Shown: positions 1 to 9,013 of the stretch, in pieces
Layout of the letters: every line of letters begins with the position of its first letter
How positions within the stretch are numbered: position 1 is the stretch's first letter
Source of the DNA: Vibrio aestuarianus
Lineage (GTDB): Bacteria > Pseudomonadota > Gammaproteobacteria > Enterobacterales > Vibrionaceae
Direction of reading: 5' to 3'
Assembly (NCBI RefSeq): GCF_012395185.1
Contig: NZ_JAAZTU010000007.1
Span: 82,965 to 146,964 of the forward strand
Length of the DNA: 64,000 bases
Made by a program: the position numbers and the translations under genes
Notes under the pieces: model-generated
The model's database searches: none
What the model was told of the DNA's origin: nothing
Seen by the model: the letters and a program-made list of their open reading frames with translations, nothing else

Positions 1-2063
1 CTAGGTTGTCCATATTTGGCACTGACTTGCAACCAAGCCTGGTGAATGACCGCTTCTACAATGGCTTCGGCAAGATAGGTTAAGTGGTCACTCACTTTCA
101 TGACAGGCAAAGCACCTGCAATATCAGCAGCGGCAATACGTAAAATGCAAATCTGTTTAAACTGGCGCAGCGCTTCCATTTGCTGTTCCATATCATCTTC
201 AGGAATACGTGCTAAAAAATCGCGCAATTCGGTTTTGTAAGCCGAAAGTGAAATGGGATTATACAGATGCTGAGGGTCTATCAGCTCATCTAGCAAAATA
301 GGATAACGACTCAATTGTTCAGAGATCATTGGGCTGGCGGTACACAAACGGACCAGTTGGGTCAGAGCGGCGGGATGTTCATCAAGCAACTCTAGATAAG
401 TCGTTCGCGTGACGATTTTATACATCAAATGCAACACGCGTGATAAACCAAACTCGGCATCTGGATGTTGGAAAATAGCCTGAAAAACCTTAGGCATTAA
501 ACGATTGAGTACATCACGCCCACGAGGGCCTAGCGTTTTTTTCGCTAAATCGTCTTTAAACTGAATCAATACCTTCGCAATATCAGATGACTGAGCGCAA
601 GCAAGATCTTGCTGAAGAATGCTATCGATAACCTCCGGCTTATGCGCCATATCCCACAGTTCATGGAAATGCTTGGCTATCGTATTCTCTTCTTCCTCTT
701 CATCATCGCCAATCAAGGCTGCAAAAACTTGGTGGACATTAGCCATGTGCTGTTGAGTGTGAGTCAGTAATACCTGCCAACTTGCACACTGCATTGCGGT
801 CGCTAAACGAAGTTGGTCAATATCATTATCGGGCAAAGTTTGAGTCTGTTTATCAGCCATCGCTTGCAATAAATTTTCTAAACGACGCAAGAAATGGTAA
901 GCCTTGCGTAGATGTCCAACCTCTTCTGGCTGTAACAAGGCTAGCTCTTCAATAGCGGTTAACGTTTCGAGTAATCCACGTTGTCGCAGGCTCGGTTCAC
1001 GACCTCCACGGATCAATTGGAAAACCTGAGCAATAAATTCAATTTCCCGAATACCACCAGCGCCTAATTTAATATTGTTTTGCAACCCACGGCGGCGTAC
1101 TTCGCTGCTGATCATCGATTTCATACGGCGCAATGATTGGATTGCACTAAAATCAATGTAGCGTCGAAAAACAAATGGGCGCAGCATTTGGCGCAGCTCT
1201 TGATACTGCGGGTACATTTCACGCCCCATTACCCGAGCTTTAATCATGGCATAACGCTCCCAGTCACGCCCTTGCTCTTGGTAGTAATCTTCCAGAGCGG
1301 CATAGCTCATCACCAGAGGACCACTCTCACCAAACGGACGCAGACGCATATCAACTCGGTAACAGAAGCCATCAAAAGTGTGCTGATCCAGTGCTTTAAT
1401 GATTCTCTGACCTAAACGAGTAAAGAACTGAGCATTGGCGATGCTACGACGCGCACCTTGAGTTTCACCATTTTCTGGGTAAGTAAAAATGAGGTCGATA
1501 TCTGAAGAAAAGTTAAGCTCACCGCCACCCAATTTCCCCATACCAATAATCAACATTGGTTGGGCCTCACCATCGGCATTAGTGGGGGTTCCCCATTCTG
1601 AGCAGCACACTTGATACTGCCATTGATAAGTTTCAAAGATCAGCGCTTCAGCCAAAGCCGATAGGTGCTCTAAACTCTCTTCTAGCGGCCAAGAGGCGGT
1701 AAAATCACGCCATGCAATATAGACCATTTCTCGATTACGGAATTGGCGTAATCTGCGATGAAAACTCATTTCATCGTTACAGGCTGCCAGTTGCTTGGCC
1801 AGCTCACTACGGTAGCCATCAAAACGTGACTTATTTTGGTGTGATAATGATTCTGTTTGTGCCGCATCTTCTAGCATATGAGGTAATTGCTGACACAGCA
1901 CCTCATCACGCTGCAGTGCTTCTCCAATAAATTGACTCAACCCCAGTACGTAAATTAGTTCAGATTTGAGTGATTCAGGCCACTGCTCAATACAAGGTTG
2001 TTGTTCTAGAAGCAGCTGATAAGCAGCTTGAGCGGAAGAGTTAAGTACAGAAGGCAATCGCAT
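1..2063 (-). CDS. glnE: Glutamine synthetase adenylyltransferase/deadenylase GlnE, C-terminus cut by window edge
   Basis: Bifunctional enzyme that adenylylates glutamine synthetase and removes the AMP again, under control of the PII protein, so tuning ammonia assimilation. About 687 codons are present from an ATG at 2063; the family is about 950 residues, so roughly the last quarter lies outside the window. The frame is open to the edge. The nucleotidyltransferase signature [19 protein letters not shown] is readable on the minus strand near 1490-1560, which belongs to the N-terminal adenylyl-removase half; the start of the second catalytic half is also present. A second ATG in another frame just upstream is followed at once by a stop, which supports the start at 2063. 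Confidence 0.95.
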   Translation of the reverse strand, partial: MRLPSVLNSSAQAAYQLLLEQQPCIEQWPESLKSELIYVLGLSQFIGEALQRDEVLCQQLPHMLEDAAQTESLSHQNKSRFDGYRSELAKQLAACNDEMSFHRRLRQFRNREMVYIAWRDFTASWPLEESLEHLSALAEALIFETYQWQYQVCCSEWGTPTNADGEAQPMLIIGMGKLGGGELNFSSDIDLIFTYPENGETQGARRSIANAQFFTRLGQRIIKALDQHTFDGFCYRVDMRLRPFGESGPLVMSYAALEDYYQEQGRDWERYAMIKARVMGREMYPQYQELRQMLRPFVFRRYIDFSAIQSLRRMKSMISSEVRRRGLQNNIKLGAGGIREIEFIAQVFQLIRGGREPSLRQRGLLETLTAIEELALLQPEEVGHLRKAYHFLRRLENLLQAMADKQTQTLPDNDIDQLRLATAMQCASWQVLLTHTQQHMANVHQVFAALIGDDEEEEENTIAKHFHELWDMAHKPEVIDSILQQDLACAQSSDIAKVLIQFKDDLAKKTLGPRGRDVLNRLMPKVFQAIFQHPDAEFGLSRVLHLMYKIVTRTTYLELLDEHPAALTQLVRLCTASPMISEQLSRYPILLDELIDPQHLYNPISLSAYKTELRDFLARIPEDDMEQQMEALRQFKQICILRIAAADIAGALPVMKVSDHLTYLAEAIVEAVIHQAWLQVSAKYGQP

Positions 2064-2165
2064 GAGGCATCCTTGTATTTTGATATCAATGCTTAAGCAC
2101 TAGCATCAGTTAATATTTTGCGACGAATTTTTGTTGAGACGATATTTATACCAAACTTGCTGCAA

Positions 2166-2199
2166 TAAAAAACGCCCAACAACAAGAATTGTGGGCGTT
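2166..2199 (-). terminator. Rho-independent terminator after the chemoreceptor gene
   Basis: Arms AACGCCCA and TGGGCGTT (2171-2178 and 2192-2199) form a GC-rich hairpin that on the minus strand runs into a T stretch. It lies 26 bases past the stop of the chemoreceptor gene and upstream of glnE, so it separates the two transcripts. Confidence 0.85.
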
Positions 2200-2224
2200 G
2201 ATTCAAGGTTATTACAGTATCGGT

Positions 2225-3481
2225 TTACACTTTGAAGAGGGTAATTTTACGATCAAGCTCTTCAGCATTGCTTTGCATGATTTCCGAGGTTTCGAGCAAT
2301 TCTCCCACCACGGTTACCGACGCTTCAACCAGCTCACGAACATTGGTCAAGTTTTGGTCCATCTCTTGAGCCACACTCGTTTGCTGACCTGCAGCCGTCG
2401 CTATTTGAATATTCATGTCATTAATGCGTCGCACTTGGTTGACAATACCATCTAATTCACTACCGGCATTAGTCACTAGTTCAACCCCTTCAGCGGCTTC
2501 TACTACGCTTTTTTCCATCAGATCAACTGCTGAATTTGCGCTACTTTGTAATTGCGAAATCATCTCTTGAATTTCAATGGTTGCCTGTTGAGTACGCTGA
2601 GCTAGGTTCCTAACCTCATCCGCAACAACCGCAAAACCACGCCCAGCTTCACCTGCGCGCGCTGCTTCAATCGCGGCATTCAATGCCAATAAGTTGGTTT
2701 GCTCTGAAATACTTTGAATGGTTCCAACCACACTGCCAATGGCGACAACACGTTCCTCAACTTGGTTGACCGCTTGCGCTGACGCTGAGATATCTTGCGA
2801 CAACTCACTCATCTTGGTGATGGTACCTTTAACGAAACGCTGCCCTGTCTGCGCCTGCCCTGATGCCTCTTCGGTTAAAGATGACGCCGTTTGCGCGTGT
2901 TCAGCAACCGTTTGTACCGTAGAAGTCATTTCACTCATGGCGGTAGCCAGTTGATCAATTTCGTTAAATTCTTCTTGTGCCGACTCTTTCGTTTCTGACA
3001 TGCTGATTGTCATAACTTCCGTTAAAGCGGCTAATTCTTGGGAGGATTCAATCTGCACTCTGATCACATCTTGCAGTTGACGACGGGTTTTATCGAGTTC
3101 GCGAGCCACATCACCGTATTCATCTTTACACTCCATATTAATCGGAGTGGAAAGATCACGGCTTGCCATCAGTTTGATTGAATCACTCAAATATTGAGTT
3201 TGACGCAACATGATCTTGGCTGCCGCTAAAAGCAACACAACAAAAATAATGATGATTAACGCCGTTTGCCAAATAACTTGTGTAATATAAGCATCATAGT
3301 GTTGTTGGGCAATATCGAGATTCTGGGTTACGGCTAGTAGTGATTGGTAAAAAGTGTGCGCATCCCAAAGCTGTTTGGCGATAATTAATACTGTACTGAA
3401 CACCATCAGCATCACCATTTTAGGAACAAGGCGAATATCGGTAATCACTCGCTCCCATGGTTTAAACGCCATCGTAGCCAT
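2225..3481 (-). CDS. Methyl-accepting chemotaxis protein lacking a large sensory domain
   Basis: Chemoreceptor of 418 residues acting at the inner membrane with CheA and CheW. Two membrane segments (about residues 20-42 and 72-92) enclose only about 30 periplasmic residues, so there is no ordinary ligand-binding domain. A HAMP-like stretch and a long coiled-coil signalling domain follow, with the hallmark hairpin tip [20 protein letters not shown] and [13 protein letters not shown]. The C-terminus (ITLFKV) has no NWETF-type CheR-docking pentapeptide. The ATG at 3481 has a GGAG eight bases upstream; an in-frame ATG three codons later is possible. It is divergent from the potassium channel gene. 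The signal it senses cannot be read from sequence; with so little periplasmic mass, membrane or cytoplasmic sensing is an inference. Confidence 0.9.
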   Translation of the reverse strand: MATMAFKPWERVITDIRLVPKMVMLMVFSTVLIIAKQLWDAHTFYQSLLAVTQNLDIAQQHYDAYITQVIWQTALIIIIFVVLLLAAAKIMLRQTQYLSDSIKLMASRDLSTPINMECKDEYGDVARELDKTRRQLQDVIRVQIESSQELAALTEVMTISMSETKESAQEEFNEIDQLATAMSEMTSTVQTVAEHAQTASSLTEEASGQAQTGQRFVKGTITKMSELSQDISASAQAVNQVEERVVAIGSVVGTIQSISEQTNLLALNAAIEAARAGEAGRGFAVVADEVRNLAQRTQQATIEIQEMISQLQSSANSAVDLMEKSVVEAAEGVELVTNAGSELDGIVNQVRRINDMNIQIATAAGQQTSVAQEMDQNLTNVRELVEASVTVVGELLETSEIMQSNAEELDRKITLFKV

Positions 3482-3570
3482 TGTTAGTTCTCCACTAAGT
3501 CTTAGACATTGAAATTGTTTATAATTTTGCTCACTCTGAAAAGAGATGCGCTATTTATTTTGAGCTTCGT

Positions 3571-4362
3571 ATGAAAGAAGATAATACCAAAGATGAAACA
3601 AATCCGATGAATTTATTGTCACTGATCTTGTCAGTGATGGCGCTATTTGTGATCTCAGGCTTATTGTTTGTCCCAATTGATCATAACACCCATCAGGTCC
3701 TTATCGGCCTAGATTTGTTGATCTGTAGTATTTTTATGCTGCAACTGATTGTTGATTTGATCCGTTCCACAGATCGAGTGCAATATATGAAAGTACATTG
3801 GATCGACTTTGTCGCAAGCATTCCAATTATTGAACAGTTACGCTACGCGCGTATTTTCCATATTTTGCGCGTACTGCTCGTTATCCGTTCAGGAAAAAGC
3901 ATTCTCAAACAATTAATGGCAAATCGAAGAGAAACTACCCTAGCCTCTATTTTATTATTAATGGTAGTACTGCTGACTATTGGGTCAAGTTTTATGCTTT
4001 TCCTTGAAGGTAAAGCACCGGATTCCAATATCCACTCAGGAGGAGATGCACTTTGGTGGGCGTTAGTGACGATTTCAACCGTCGGTTATGGTGATCATTA
4101 TCCCGTGACAGATGGGGGAAAAGTGTTGGCCGCAACGATCATTATGTCTGGCGTTGGACTCTTCGGTATGATTTCAGGTTTGATTACTTCATTAATTACC
4201 TCACCAGATAAACATCAAACTCGCCGCTCAGAAAATAAAGAAAAACTGCTGATCCAATTAGTTGAACAACAAAAACAGATCCTAGTTCGGATCGATCAAA
4301 TTGAAACACAACTGTTAGAACAGAAAACTGAACATGATGAAAACAAAAAAGAGACACCGTAG
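3571..4362 (+). CDS. Voltage-gated-type potassium channel, six transmembrane segments
   Basis: Inner-membrane ion channel of 263 residues. The selectivity filter TVGYGD is intact (within TISTVGYGDHYP, about residue 172), preceded by a pore helix and followed by S6. Hydrophobic segments correspond to S1-S5, and the S4 region carries spaced arginines (RYARIFHILRVLLVIR), fewer than in strongly voltage-dependent channels. The last 55 residues are charged and heptad-like (EKLLIQLVEQQKQIL), suggesting a tetramerising coiled coil. No RCK/TrkA-N domain is present. The gene stands alone: divergent from the chemoreceptor, convergent with the CYTH-CHAD gene. Potassium selectivity follows from the filter motif; the physiological role is unknown. 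Confidence 0.88.
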   Translation: MKEDNTKDETNPMNLLSLILSVMALFVISGLLFVPIDHNTHQVLIGLDLLICSIFMLQLIVDLIRSTDRVQYMKVHWIDFVASIPIIEQLRYARIFHILRVLLVIRSGKSILKQLMANRRETTLASILLLMVVLLTIGSSFMLFLEGKAPDSNIHSGGDALWWALVTISTVGYGDHYPVTDGGKVLAATIIMSGVGLFGMISGLITSLITSPDKHQTRRSENKEKLLIQLVEQQKQILVRIDQIETQLLEQKTEHDENKKETP

Positions 4363-4373
4363 CATCTCTTTTT
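4346..4373. terminator. Bidirectional terminator between convergent genes
   Basis: AAAAAGAGA at 4346-4354 pairs with TCTCTTTTT at 4365-4373, giving A- and T-flanked arms that work in both directions. The left arm overlaps the end of the potassium channel gene, and the stop of the CYTH-CHAD gene follows 20 bases on. Confidence 0.65.
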
Positions 4374-4392
4374 AAAGGATTAAAAGTCCAGA

Positions 4393-5916
4393 TTAACGGT
4401 GACTACGCCAATAAGGCTCAGCTTCAATACCAATGTTACGGGTTTGCTCCATCGCATGGACAATTGAGTTTTCTTGACGAACCAACCAACGTTTCAATTG
4501 ATCTTGTTCATCATCTTGCAGTTTATCGACCAGACTTTCTAATGGTTTGAGCATCAATAAATCATCAATACCTTGTAATAAATCCGCCCAAGGCAAACGA
4601 AAATTCTGACGCTCTTCGGCATCATACAAACTTGCAAACCCAACACCGGTATATAAATTGCGCATTAAACGATATTGCTGATCAATATACTCTTGAGGGT
4701 TCAGTTCAACTTTGGGAGGGAATACCTCCATTAACTCAGCCCACGTTCGATCCAACTGCTTCACTGAAAAGGCTCGTATATTACCCGCCATTTTGTCTCT
4801 TGCTTTATCATCCAGAAATGGCTGCCATCCACGGCTAAGAATCCAACGACTAAGATCAAGCAGTAAACCTGTGTAACGCGCCGAATTGAGTAACTTGAGC
4901 ACATCATCACGGCTTGGCAATGCTTCTTGTTGCTCTTTTAATTCTGCGATTAAAAATTTGCGTGCATCAAGCTTACGTAACGCATGGCCTTTATCCTCAA
5001 GTAAGTCAGCTAAATAGTCATACGTTTTTAACCAAGATAACTCTTTCTCTAACCACTTCAATTCTTGACGCAAAATCGCACTAGCTCGACGCGGCACAAT
5101 CCCACCATAAACAGTGAGTGTTTGACGTAAAAAGCTAATCGCATGTTTAATTTCGTGCAGTGCTGGAACCGAATCTCGTTCAGTATAAATCTGCTCATGA
5201 TTGTGCCAATGAGACAAACCATGCTCTAAAGAATGGATAAAGCAAGATTCAACACTATCACAGCTGTCAGTGTTAACCAAAGCCAATGGTTTTACTTCAT
5301 CGCCAAGGTAGGCTGAAAATAGACGATAACCTCTTGCCGCTTTGCTCAAATTACCAAGGCGCATACCACCATGTTCACAAAATTGGCGTGCAAGTGTAAA
5401 CAGAGCGTCGGTTTGTCCCGACTTGAGCTCAAGCTCCACTTCACAAATCGGTTCTTGCTGATCACCAGCGACAACAAAACCTTGATCGAAAGCAACTTCG
5501 ACCTGGCTACCATCAGCCATGCCGATCAACCACTGTTCGCGGGTGAAATTCGTTGAGAATAAGGGGATCAATTCTGATTGAAGCGCTTCAACACTTTTAC
5601 CCGTTGGCCATATATCTTCGGGATGTAGGGCCAGTTTAGGTTCATCACTATTGTGCTCTGCGTTATATTCTGGTCTTTGGTGTAAGCCCGCTACGACTCG
5701 CCCGGCTGTTTTCACGGTTTGAACATACACATCATCAAAACGGCGAATACGAAGCCCAGTATCATGCTGACGTAGCCAATTATCAGGCGTATCAAAGTAA
5801 ATGTTACCCAACTCTCGACAACTGTGCTGAAGTACTTTGAGTTCAGAAATTTTGTATCGTAAAATTTCCGAAAATTGTGGAGAAACAAAAAACTTCAGTT
5901 CTATCTCGGTTTCCAT
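4393..5916 (-). CDS. ygiF: CYTH-CHAD domain inorganic triphosphatase (YgiF-like)
   Basis: Predicted cytoplasmic triphosphatase of 507 residues. The N-terminal CYTH domain opens with the family ExExK motif (ETEIELKFF) and has the tunnel-type charged strands (GLRIRRF, VEVAFDQG, EVELELKSG). From about residue 210 the protein is an alpha-helical, histidine- and arginine-rich CHAD domain, a fold associated with polyphosphate binding. E. coli YgiF has the same architecture and hydrolyses tripolyphosphate. I place the start at the ATG at 5916, which has AAAGGG six bases upstream and begins METEIELK; an upstream in-frame ATG at 5973 would add 19 residues unlike the family. It is divergent from the PhoU-like/Pit phosphate unit, consistent with a role in phosphate metabolism. 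Confidence 0.9.
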   Translation of the reverse strand: METEIELKFFVSPQFSEILRYKISELKVLQHSCRELGNIYFDTPDNWLRQHDTGLRIRRFDDVYVQTVKTAGRVVAGLHQRPEYNAEHNSDEPKLALHPEDIWPTGKSVEALQSELIPLFSTNFTREQWLIGMADGSQVEVAFDQGFVVAGDQQEPICEVELELKSGQTDALFTLARQFCEHGGMRLGNLSKAARGYRLFSAYLGDEVKPLALVNTDSCDSVESCFIHSLEHGLSHWHNHEQIYTERDSVPALHEIKHAISFLRQTLTVYGGIVPRRASAILRQELKWLEKELSWLKTYDYLADLLEDKGHALRKLDARKFLIAELKEQQEALPSRDDVLKLLNSARYTGLLLDLSRWILSRGWQPFLDDKARDKMAGNIRAFSVKQLDRTWAELMEVFPPKVELNPQEYIDQQYRLMRNLYTGVGFASLYDAEERQNFRLPWADLLQGIDDLLMLKPLESLVDKLQDDEQDQLKRWLVRQENSIVHAMEQTRNIGIEAEPYWRSHR

Positions 5917-5972
5917 AACTAACCCTTTCAAAGCAGATGGTGAAAGAATATTGCCTAATGCACAGTGGGGCA

Positions 5973-5988
5973 AGTGACAAATATCACC
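5973..5988. promoter_or_regulatory. Weak CRP-like palindrome in the divergent ygiF/phosphate-unit region
   Basis: AGTGA-N6-TCACC differs from the CRP core TGTGA-N6-TCACA at two positions. It sits 57 bases upstream of the ygiF start and about 76 bases upstream of the inferred start of the plus-strand transcript. This is pattern matching only, with no further support. Confidence 0.3.
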
Positions 5989-6021
5989 AGAATGATGATC
6001 TAAAACAGTTTAAATGAGAGA

Positions 6022-6087
6022 TTGAATGGGTTAACATGCGCGCCTTTATAGCCATCGCTCAACATTTCACCAAGAATGGTGTATGTT
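6022..6087 (+). promoter_or_regulatory. Promoter and 5'-terminal hairpin for the PhoU-like/Pit unit
   Basis: TTGAAT at 6022-6027 and TTTATA at 6045-6050 are 17 bases apart, a good sigma-70 layout predicting a start near 6057. Right after it, 6061-6087 folds as AACAT/ATGTT around CACCA/TGGTG with an AGAA loop, followed by TTCTTTT. The mRNA would therefore begin with a stem-loop, either a stabiliser or a weak attenuator. Confidence 0.55.
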
Positions 6088-6120
6088 CTTTTAAGGTTAT
6101 ATTTTTTAGGTTGAATGACC

Positions 6121-6801
6121 ATGCCAGTAAATACAATTATGGGGTTATTTGCAAAGTCCCCTATAAAGCCTTTGCAACGCCACGTGGTATGTGTGAATGA
6201 ATGCTGTTCACATCTAGTCAACTTCTTTGAAGTCGCTTCAAAGGGTGATTGGGAAAAAGCAGCTGAAATTCGTGCTCAAATTTCTCATCTAGAGAAAGAA
6301 GCAGACGTACTTAAGCGTGAAATTCGTCTTAAACTGCCTCGCGGTTTATTTATGCCTGTTGATCGTACCGACATGTTGGAACTATTAACTCAGCAAGATA
6401 AACTCGCAAACCTTGCCAAAGATATTTCAGGCCGTGTTTACGGTCGTCAATTAATCATCCCAGAGCCTCTTCAAGAAAACTTCATTGCTTACGTAAAACG
6501 TTGCTTAGACGCAGCGGGCCAAGCACAGAAAGTGATCAATGAGCTCGATGAGTTATTGGAAACTGGATTTAAAGGTCGTGAAGTTACGTTAGTAGCTGAA
6601 ATGATCAATCAACTGGATGTGATTGAAGATGACACTGACACGATGCAGGTTCAACTACGCCAACAATTGATGGCGATTGAATCAAAAATGAATCCGATCG
6701 ACGTCATGTTCTTGTATAAAATTCTAGAGTGGGTGGGTGGCATTGCCGATCAAGCACAGCGCGTAGGCGCTCGTCTTGAAGTTATGCTTTCTCGTTCTTA
6801 A
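6121..6801 (+). CDS. PhoU-like DUF47 / TIGR00153 family phosphate transport accessory protein
   Basis: Cytoplasmic all-helical protein of 226 residues of the DUF47 (TIGR00153) family, related to PhoU and usually encoded directly before a Pit transporter, as here (142 bases). Recognisable stretches are the start MPVNTIMGLFAKSP, the LKLPRGLFMPVDRTD region and the C-terminal ILEWVGGIADQAQRVGARLE. These proteins are thought to modulate phosphate uptake through the neighbouring transporter. Two ATGs are possible: 6115 and 6121. I prefer 6121, giving the usual family N-terminus MPVNTIMG; TTAGG upstream could serve either. There are no membrane segments. Confidence 0.88.
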   Translation: MPVNTIMGLFAKSPIKPLQRHVVCVNECCSHLVNFFEVASKGDWEKAAEIRAQISHLEKEADVLKREIRLKLPRGLFMPVDRTDMLELLTQQDKLANLAKDISGRVYGRQLIIPEPLQENFIAYVKRCLDAAGQAQKVINELDELLETGFKGREVTLVAEMINQLDVIEDDTDTMQVQLRQQLMAIESKMNPIDVMFLYKILEWVGGIADQAQRVGARLEVMLSRS

Positions 6802-6840
6802 ATCAATAAGTTAACCAAATAACGAAGAGCACTATTTGAT

Positions 6841-6896
6841 ACCATCAATTAAGCGTTGATTATTATTCATCGCTGATGGTTTTTTGCGTCATTAAA
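6841..6896 (+). terminator. Terminator-like hairpin between the DUF47 gene and the Pit gene
   Basis: ACCATC (6841-6846) pairs with GATGGT and AGCG with CGCT, with an internal bulge, and TTTTTT follows. It may be a leaky terminator that sets the ratio of accessory protein to transporter rather than a complete stop. Confidence 0.5.
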
Positions 6897-6943
6897 ACGT
6901 AAACAATATTGCTCCGCTTGTTATCAAACAACTAGGTATTACG

Positions 6944-8203
6944 ATGGATATCCTTGCGAACTACGGCACTGTCCTGATTATTGTTGCAGCCGCTTTCGGT
7001 TTTCTGATGGCTATTGGTATTGGTGCAAATGACGTTGCGAATGCAATGGGCACCTCTGTAGGCTCGAAAGCACTTACCGTAAAACAAGCCATCCTTATTG
7101 CGATGATCTTTGAATTTGCGGGCGCATATCTCGCTGGTGGTGAAGTAACCGACACTATCCGTAAAGGTGTTATCGAAACATCTCTATTTGCACACCAACC
7201 TGATGTTCTTGTCTATGGCATGATGTCTGCGCTACTTGCCGCAGGCACATGGTTATTGTTGGCTTCTTACATGGGCTGGCCTGTTTCGACTACTCACTCA
7301 ATTATCGGTGCAATCATCGGTTTTGCGTGCGTATCAGTCGGTACAGAAGCCGTCGATTGGGGCAGTGTACAAGGCATTGTAGGGAGCTGGATTGTGACTC
7401 CCGTCATTTCTGGTTTCTTTGCGTACTTGATTTTCGTCAGTGCACAGCGACTGATTTTTGATACTGAAAATCCGTTGATGAATGCGAAACGCTTTGTGCC
7501 AATTTATATGTTTATCACCACCATGGTTATCGCTTTAGTAACCATCAAGAAAGGCCTGAAACACGTTGGCTTACATCTAAGTGGCGGTGAAGCTTGGATG
7601 TGGTCAGCCATTGTTTCTGGTTTGGTTATGCTAGGCGGCTACCTATACATTAAAAAGAAATTTGCCAACCGCGAAGAAGACCATGGCTTTGCTGGCGTTG
7701 AAAGTATCTTCAGTGTGTTGATGGTCATTACCGCATGTGCGATGGCTTTTGCTCACGGCTCAAACGATGTAGCAAACGCAATTGGTCCACTATCTGCCGT
7801 TGTTTCCACTATCGAACATATGGGTGAAATTACAACCAAAAGTACAATTGCATGGTGGATTCTTCCACTCGGTGGCTTTGGTATTGTAGTCGGCCTGGCA
7901 ACATTAGGTCACAAAGTAATGGCAACTGTAGGTACCGGAATTACTGAACTTACACCTAGTCGTGGTTTTGCAGCCCAGCTAGCAACCGCTTCTACGGTGG
8001 TATTGGCTTCAGGTACTGGCCTTCCAATCTCCACTACACAGACACTCGTCGGTGCGGTTTTGGGTGTTGGTTTTGCTCGTGGTATCGCAGCGCTTAACTT
8101 GGGCGTTGTGCGTAATATTGTTGCTTCTTGGATCGTAACATTACCAGCAGGTGCACTGCTTGCAGTTGTGTTCTTCTATGCAATCCAAGCCGTATTCGGC
8201 TAA
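6944..8203 (+). CDS. Low-affinity inorganic phosphate transporter, Pit family
   Basis: Inner-membrane secondary transporter of 419 residues importing phosphate, in this family usually as a metal-phosphate complex with protons or with sodium. The two inverted-repeat halves each carry the signature: GANDVANAMGTSVGSKALT near residue 27 and GSNDVANAIGPL near residue 275. About ten to twelve hydrophobic segments span the protein, with a short charged cytoplasmic loop (YIKKKFANREEDHG) in the middle. It follows the PhoU-like gene and is probably co-transcribed with it. Length and N- and C-termini look complete, and a strong terminator follows. Proton versus sodium coupling cannot be decided from the sequence. 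Confidence 0.93.
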   Translation: MDILANYGTVLIIVAAAFGFLMAIGIGANDVANAMGTSVGSKALTVKQAILIAMIFEFAGAYLAGGEVTDTIRKGVIETSLFAHQPDVLVYGMMSALLAAGTWLLLASYMGWPVSTTHSIIGAIIGFACVSVGTEAVDWGSVQGIVGSWIVTPVISGFFAYLIFVSAQRLIFDTENPLMNAKRFVPIYMFITTMVIALVTIKKGLKHVGLHLSGGEAWMWSAIVSGLVMLGGYLYIKKKFANREEDHGFAGVESIFSVLMVITACAMAFAHGSNDVANAIGPLSAVVSTIEHMGEITTKSTIAWWILPLGGFGIVVGLATLGHKVMATVGTGITELTPSRGFAAQLATASTVVLASGTGLPISTTQTLVGAVLGVGFARGIAALNLGVVRNIVASWIVTLPAGALLAVVFFYAIQAVFG

Positions 8204-8258
8204 CTAAGCGCGTCAATATATTGTAAATACAATGTCATTATTGACTCAAACGCACAGA

Positions 8259-8285
8259 AAGGGAGGCTTAGCCTCCCTTCTTTGT
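8259..8285 (+). terminator. Rho-independent terminator after the Pit gene
   Basis: AAGGGAGGC, loop TTA, GCCTCCCTT (8259-8279), then TCTTTG. Perfect nine-pair GC-rich stem. Confidence 0.85.
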
Positions 8286-8362
8286 TGCACCAACTAACGA
8301 AACTTCTTAATATTTGCCAAAAGCATTTTTTGATACCTCATCTGATTGTTAAAGGACTTATC

Positions 8363-8971
8363 GTGAAAAAACTGATCTGCATGGTTCTATTCACCATGTT
8401 GGCTGCGCCAACTTTTGCGCAAGACCGCTATATTGCGGACAAACTCTTTACTTACATGCATTCAGGGCCGAGCAACCAGTTCCGAATTCTTGGCAGCATT
8501 GATGCCGGTGATAAAGTAAAATTGCTTGATGTAAACAAAGAGTCAGGTTACAGCCAAATTGTCGATGAGAAAGGTCGTACCGGTTGGGTTGAAAGCCGTT
8601 TCGTTACTCGCCAAGAAAGCATGGCAATGCGTCTTCCTAAACTGGAAAGCGAACTTGCAGAAGTCAAAGGTAAATTGGCTAATGCACAAAAAAATGCAGA
8701 CAGTGAAAAAGCAGGTCTTGTTGATTCACTCGAGGTTCGTAATCAACAAATTGCTGAACTAGAACAAAACTACAGTGACATCAGTAAACAGCTCACTGCT
8801 GCTCAAACAGAAACTCGTGAGCTTCGTGCAAGGCTCGATACTCAAAAAGAAGACTTACTGCTTAAATATTTCACTTATGGTGGTGGTGTTGCCGGTATTG
8901 GTCTTTTGCTTGGCTTAATTTTGCCACACATTATTCCGCGTCGTAAAAAGCACCCTTCTGGCTGGGCTTAA
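8363..8971 (+). CDS. SH3-domain membrane-anchored protein, TIGR04211/YgiM family
   Basis: Envelope protein of 202 residues of unknown biochemical role. A signal peptide (KKLICMVLFTMLAAPTFAQ) is followed by a bacterial SH3-like domain (about residues 20-85, with YMHSGPSNQFRILGSIDAGD and GRTGWVESRFV). A coiled coil runs over about residues 90-165, then one C-terminal membrane helix (GGGVAGIGLLLGLILP) and a basic tail. The start is GTG at 8363: AAAGGA lies six bases upstream and the signal peptide begins exactly there, whereas an upstream ATG at 8282 would put 27 unrelated residues in front. E. coli YgiM has the same plan and also lies next to cca. The SH3 fold suggests peptidoglycan or peptide binding, which is inference. 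Confidence 0.87.
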   Translation: MKKLICMVLFTMLAAPTFAQDRYIADKLFTYMHSGPSNQFRILGSIDAGDKVKLLDVNKESGYSQIVDEKGRTGWVESRFVTRQESMAMRLPKLESELAEVKGKLANAQKNADSEKAGLVDSLEVRNQQIAELEQNYSDISKQLTAAQTETRELRARLDTQKEDLLLKYFTYGGGVAGIGLLLGLILPHIIPRRKKHPSGWA

Positions 8972-8983
8972 TCGATTCGATGT

Positions 8984-9013
8984 AAAAATGGTCACTCTTC
9001 AGTGACCATTTTT
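8984..9013. terminator. Bidirectional terminator between ygiM-like gene and gspB
   Basis: A perfect 13-pair stem, AAAAATGGTCACT and its complement at 9001-9013, loop CTTC. A and T tracts flank both sides, so it can serve both convergent genes. Confidence 0.85.

Noticed and set aside
1137..1415. Plus-strand frame opposite glnE
   Set aside because: It lies antisense within a conserved gene, has no ribosome-binding site and its protein resembles nothing; a shadow frame. The same applies to the other frames lying opposite conserved genes.
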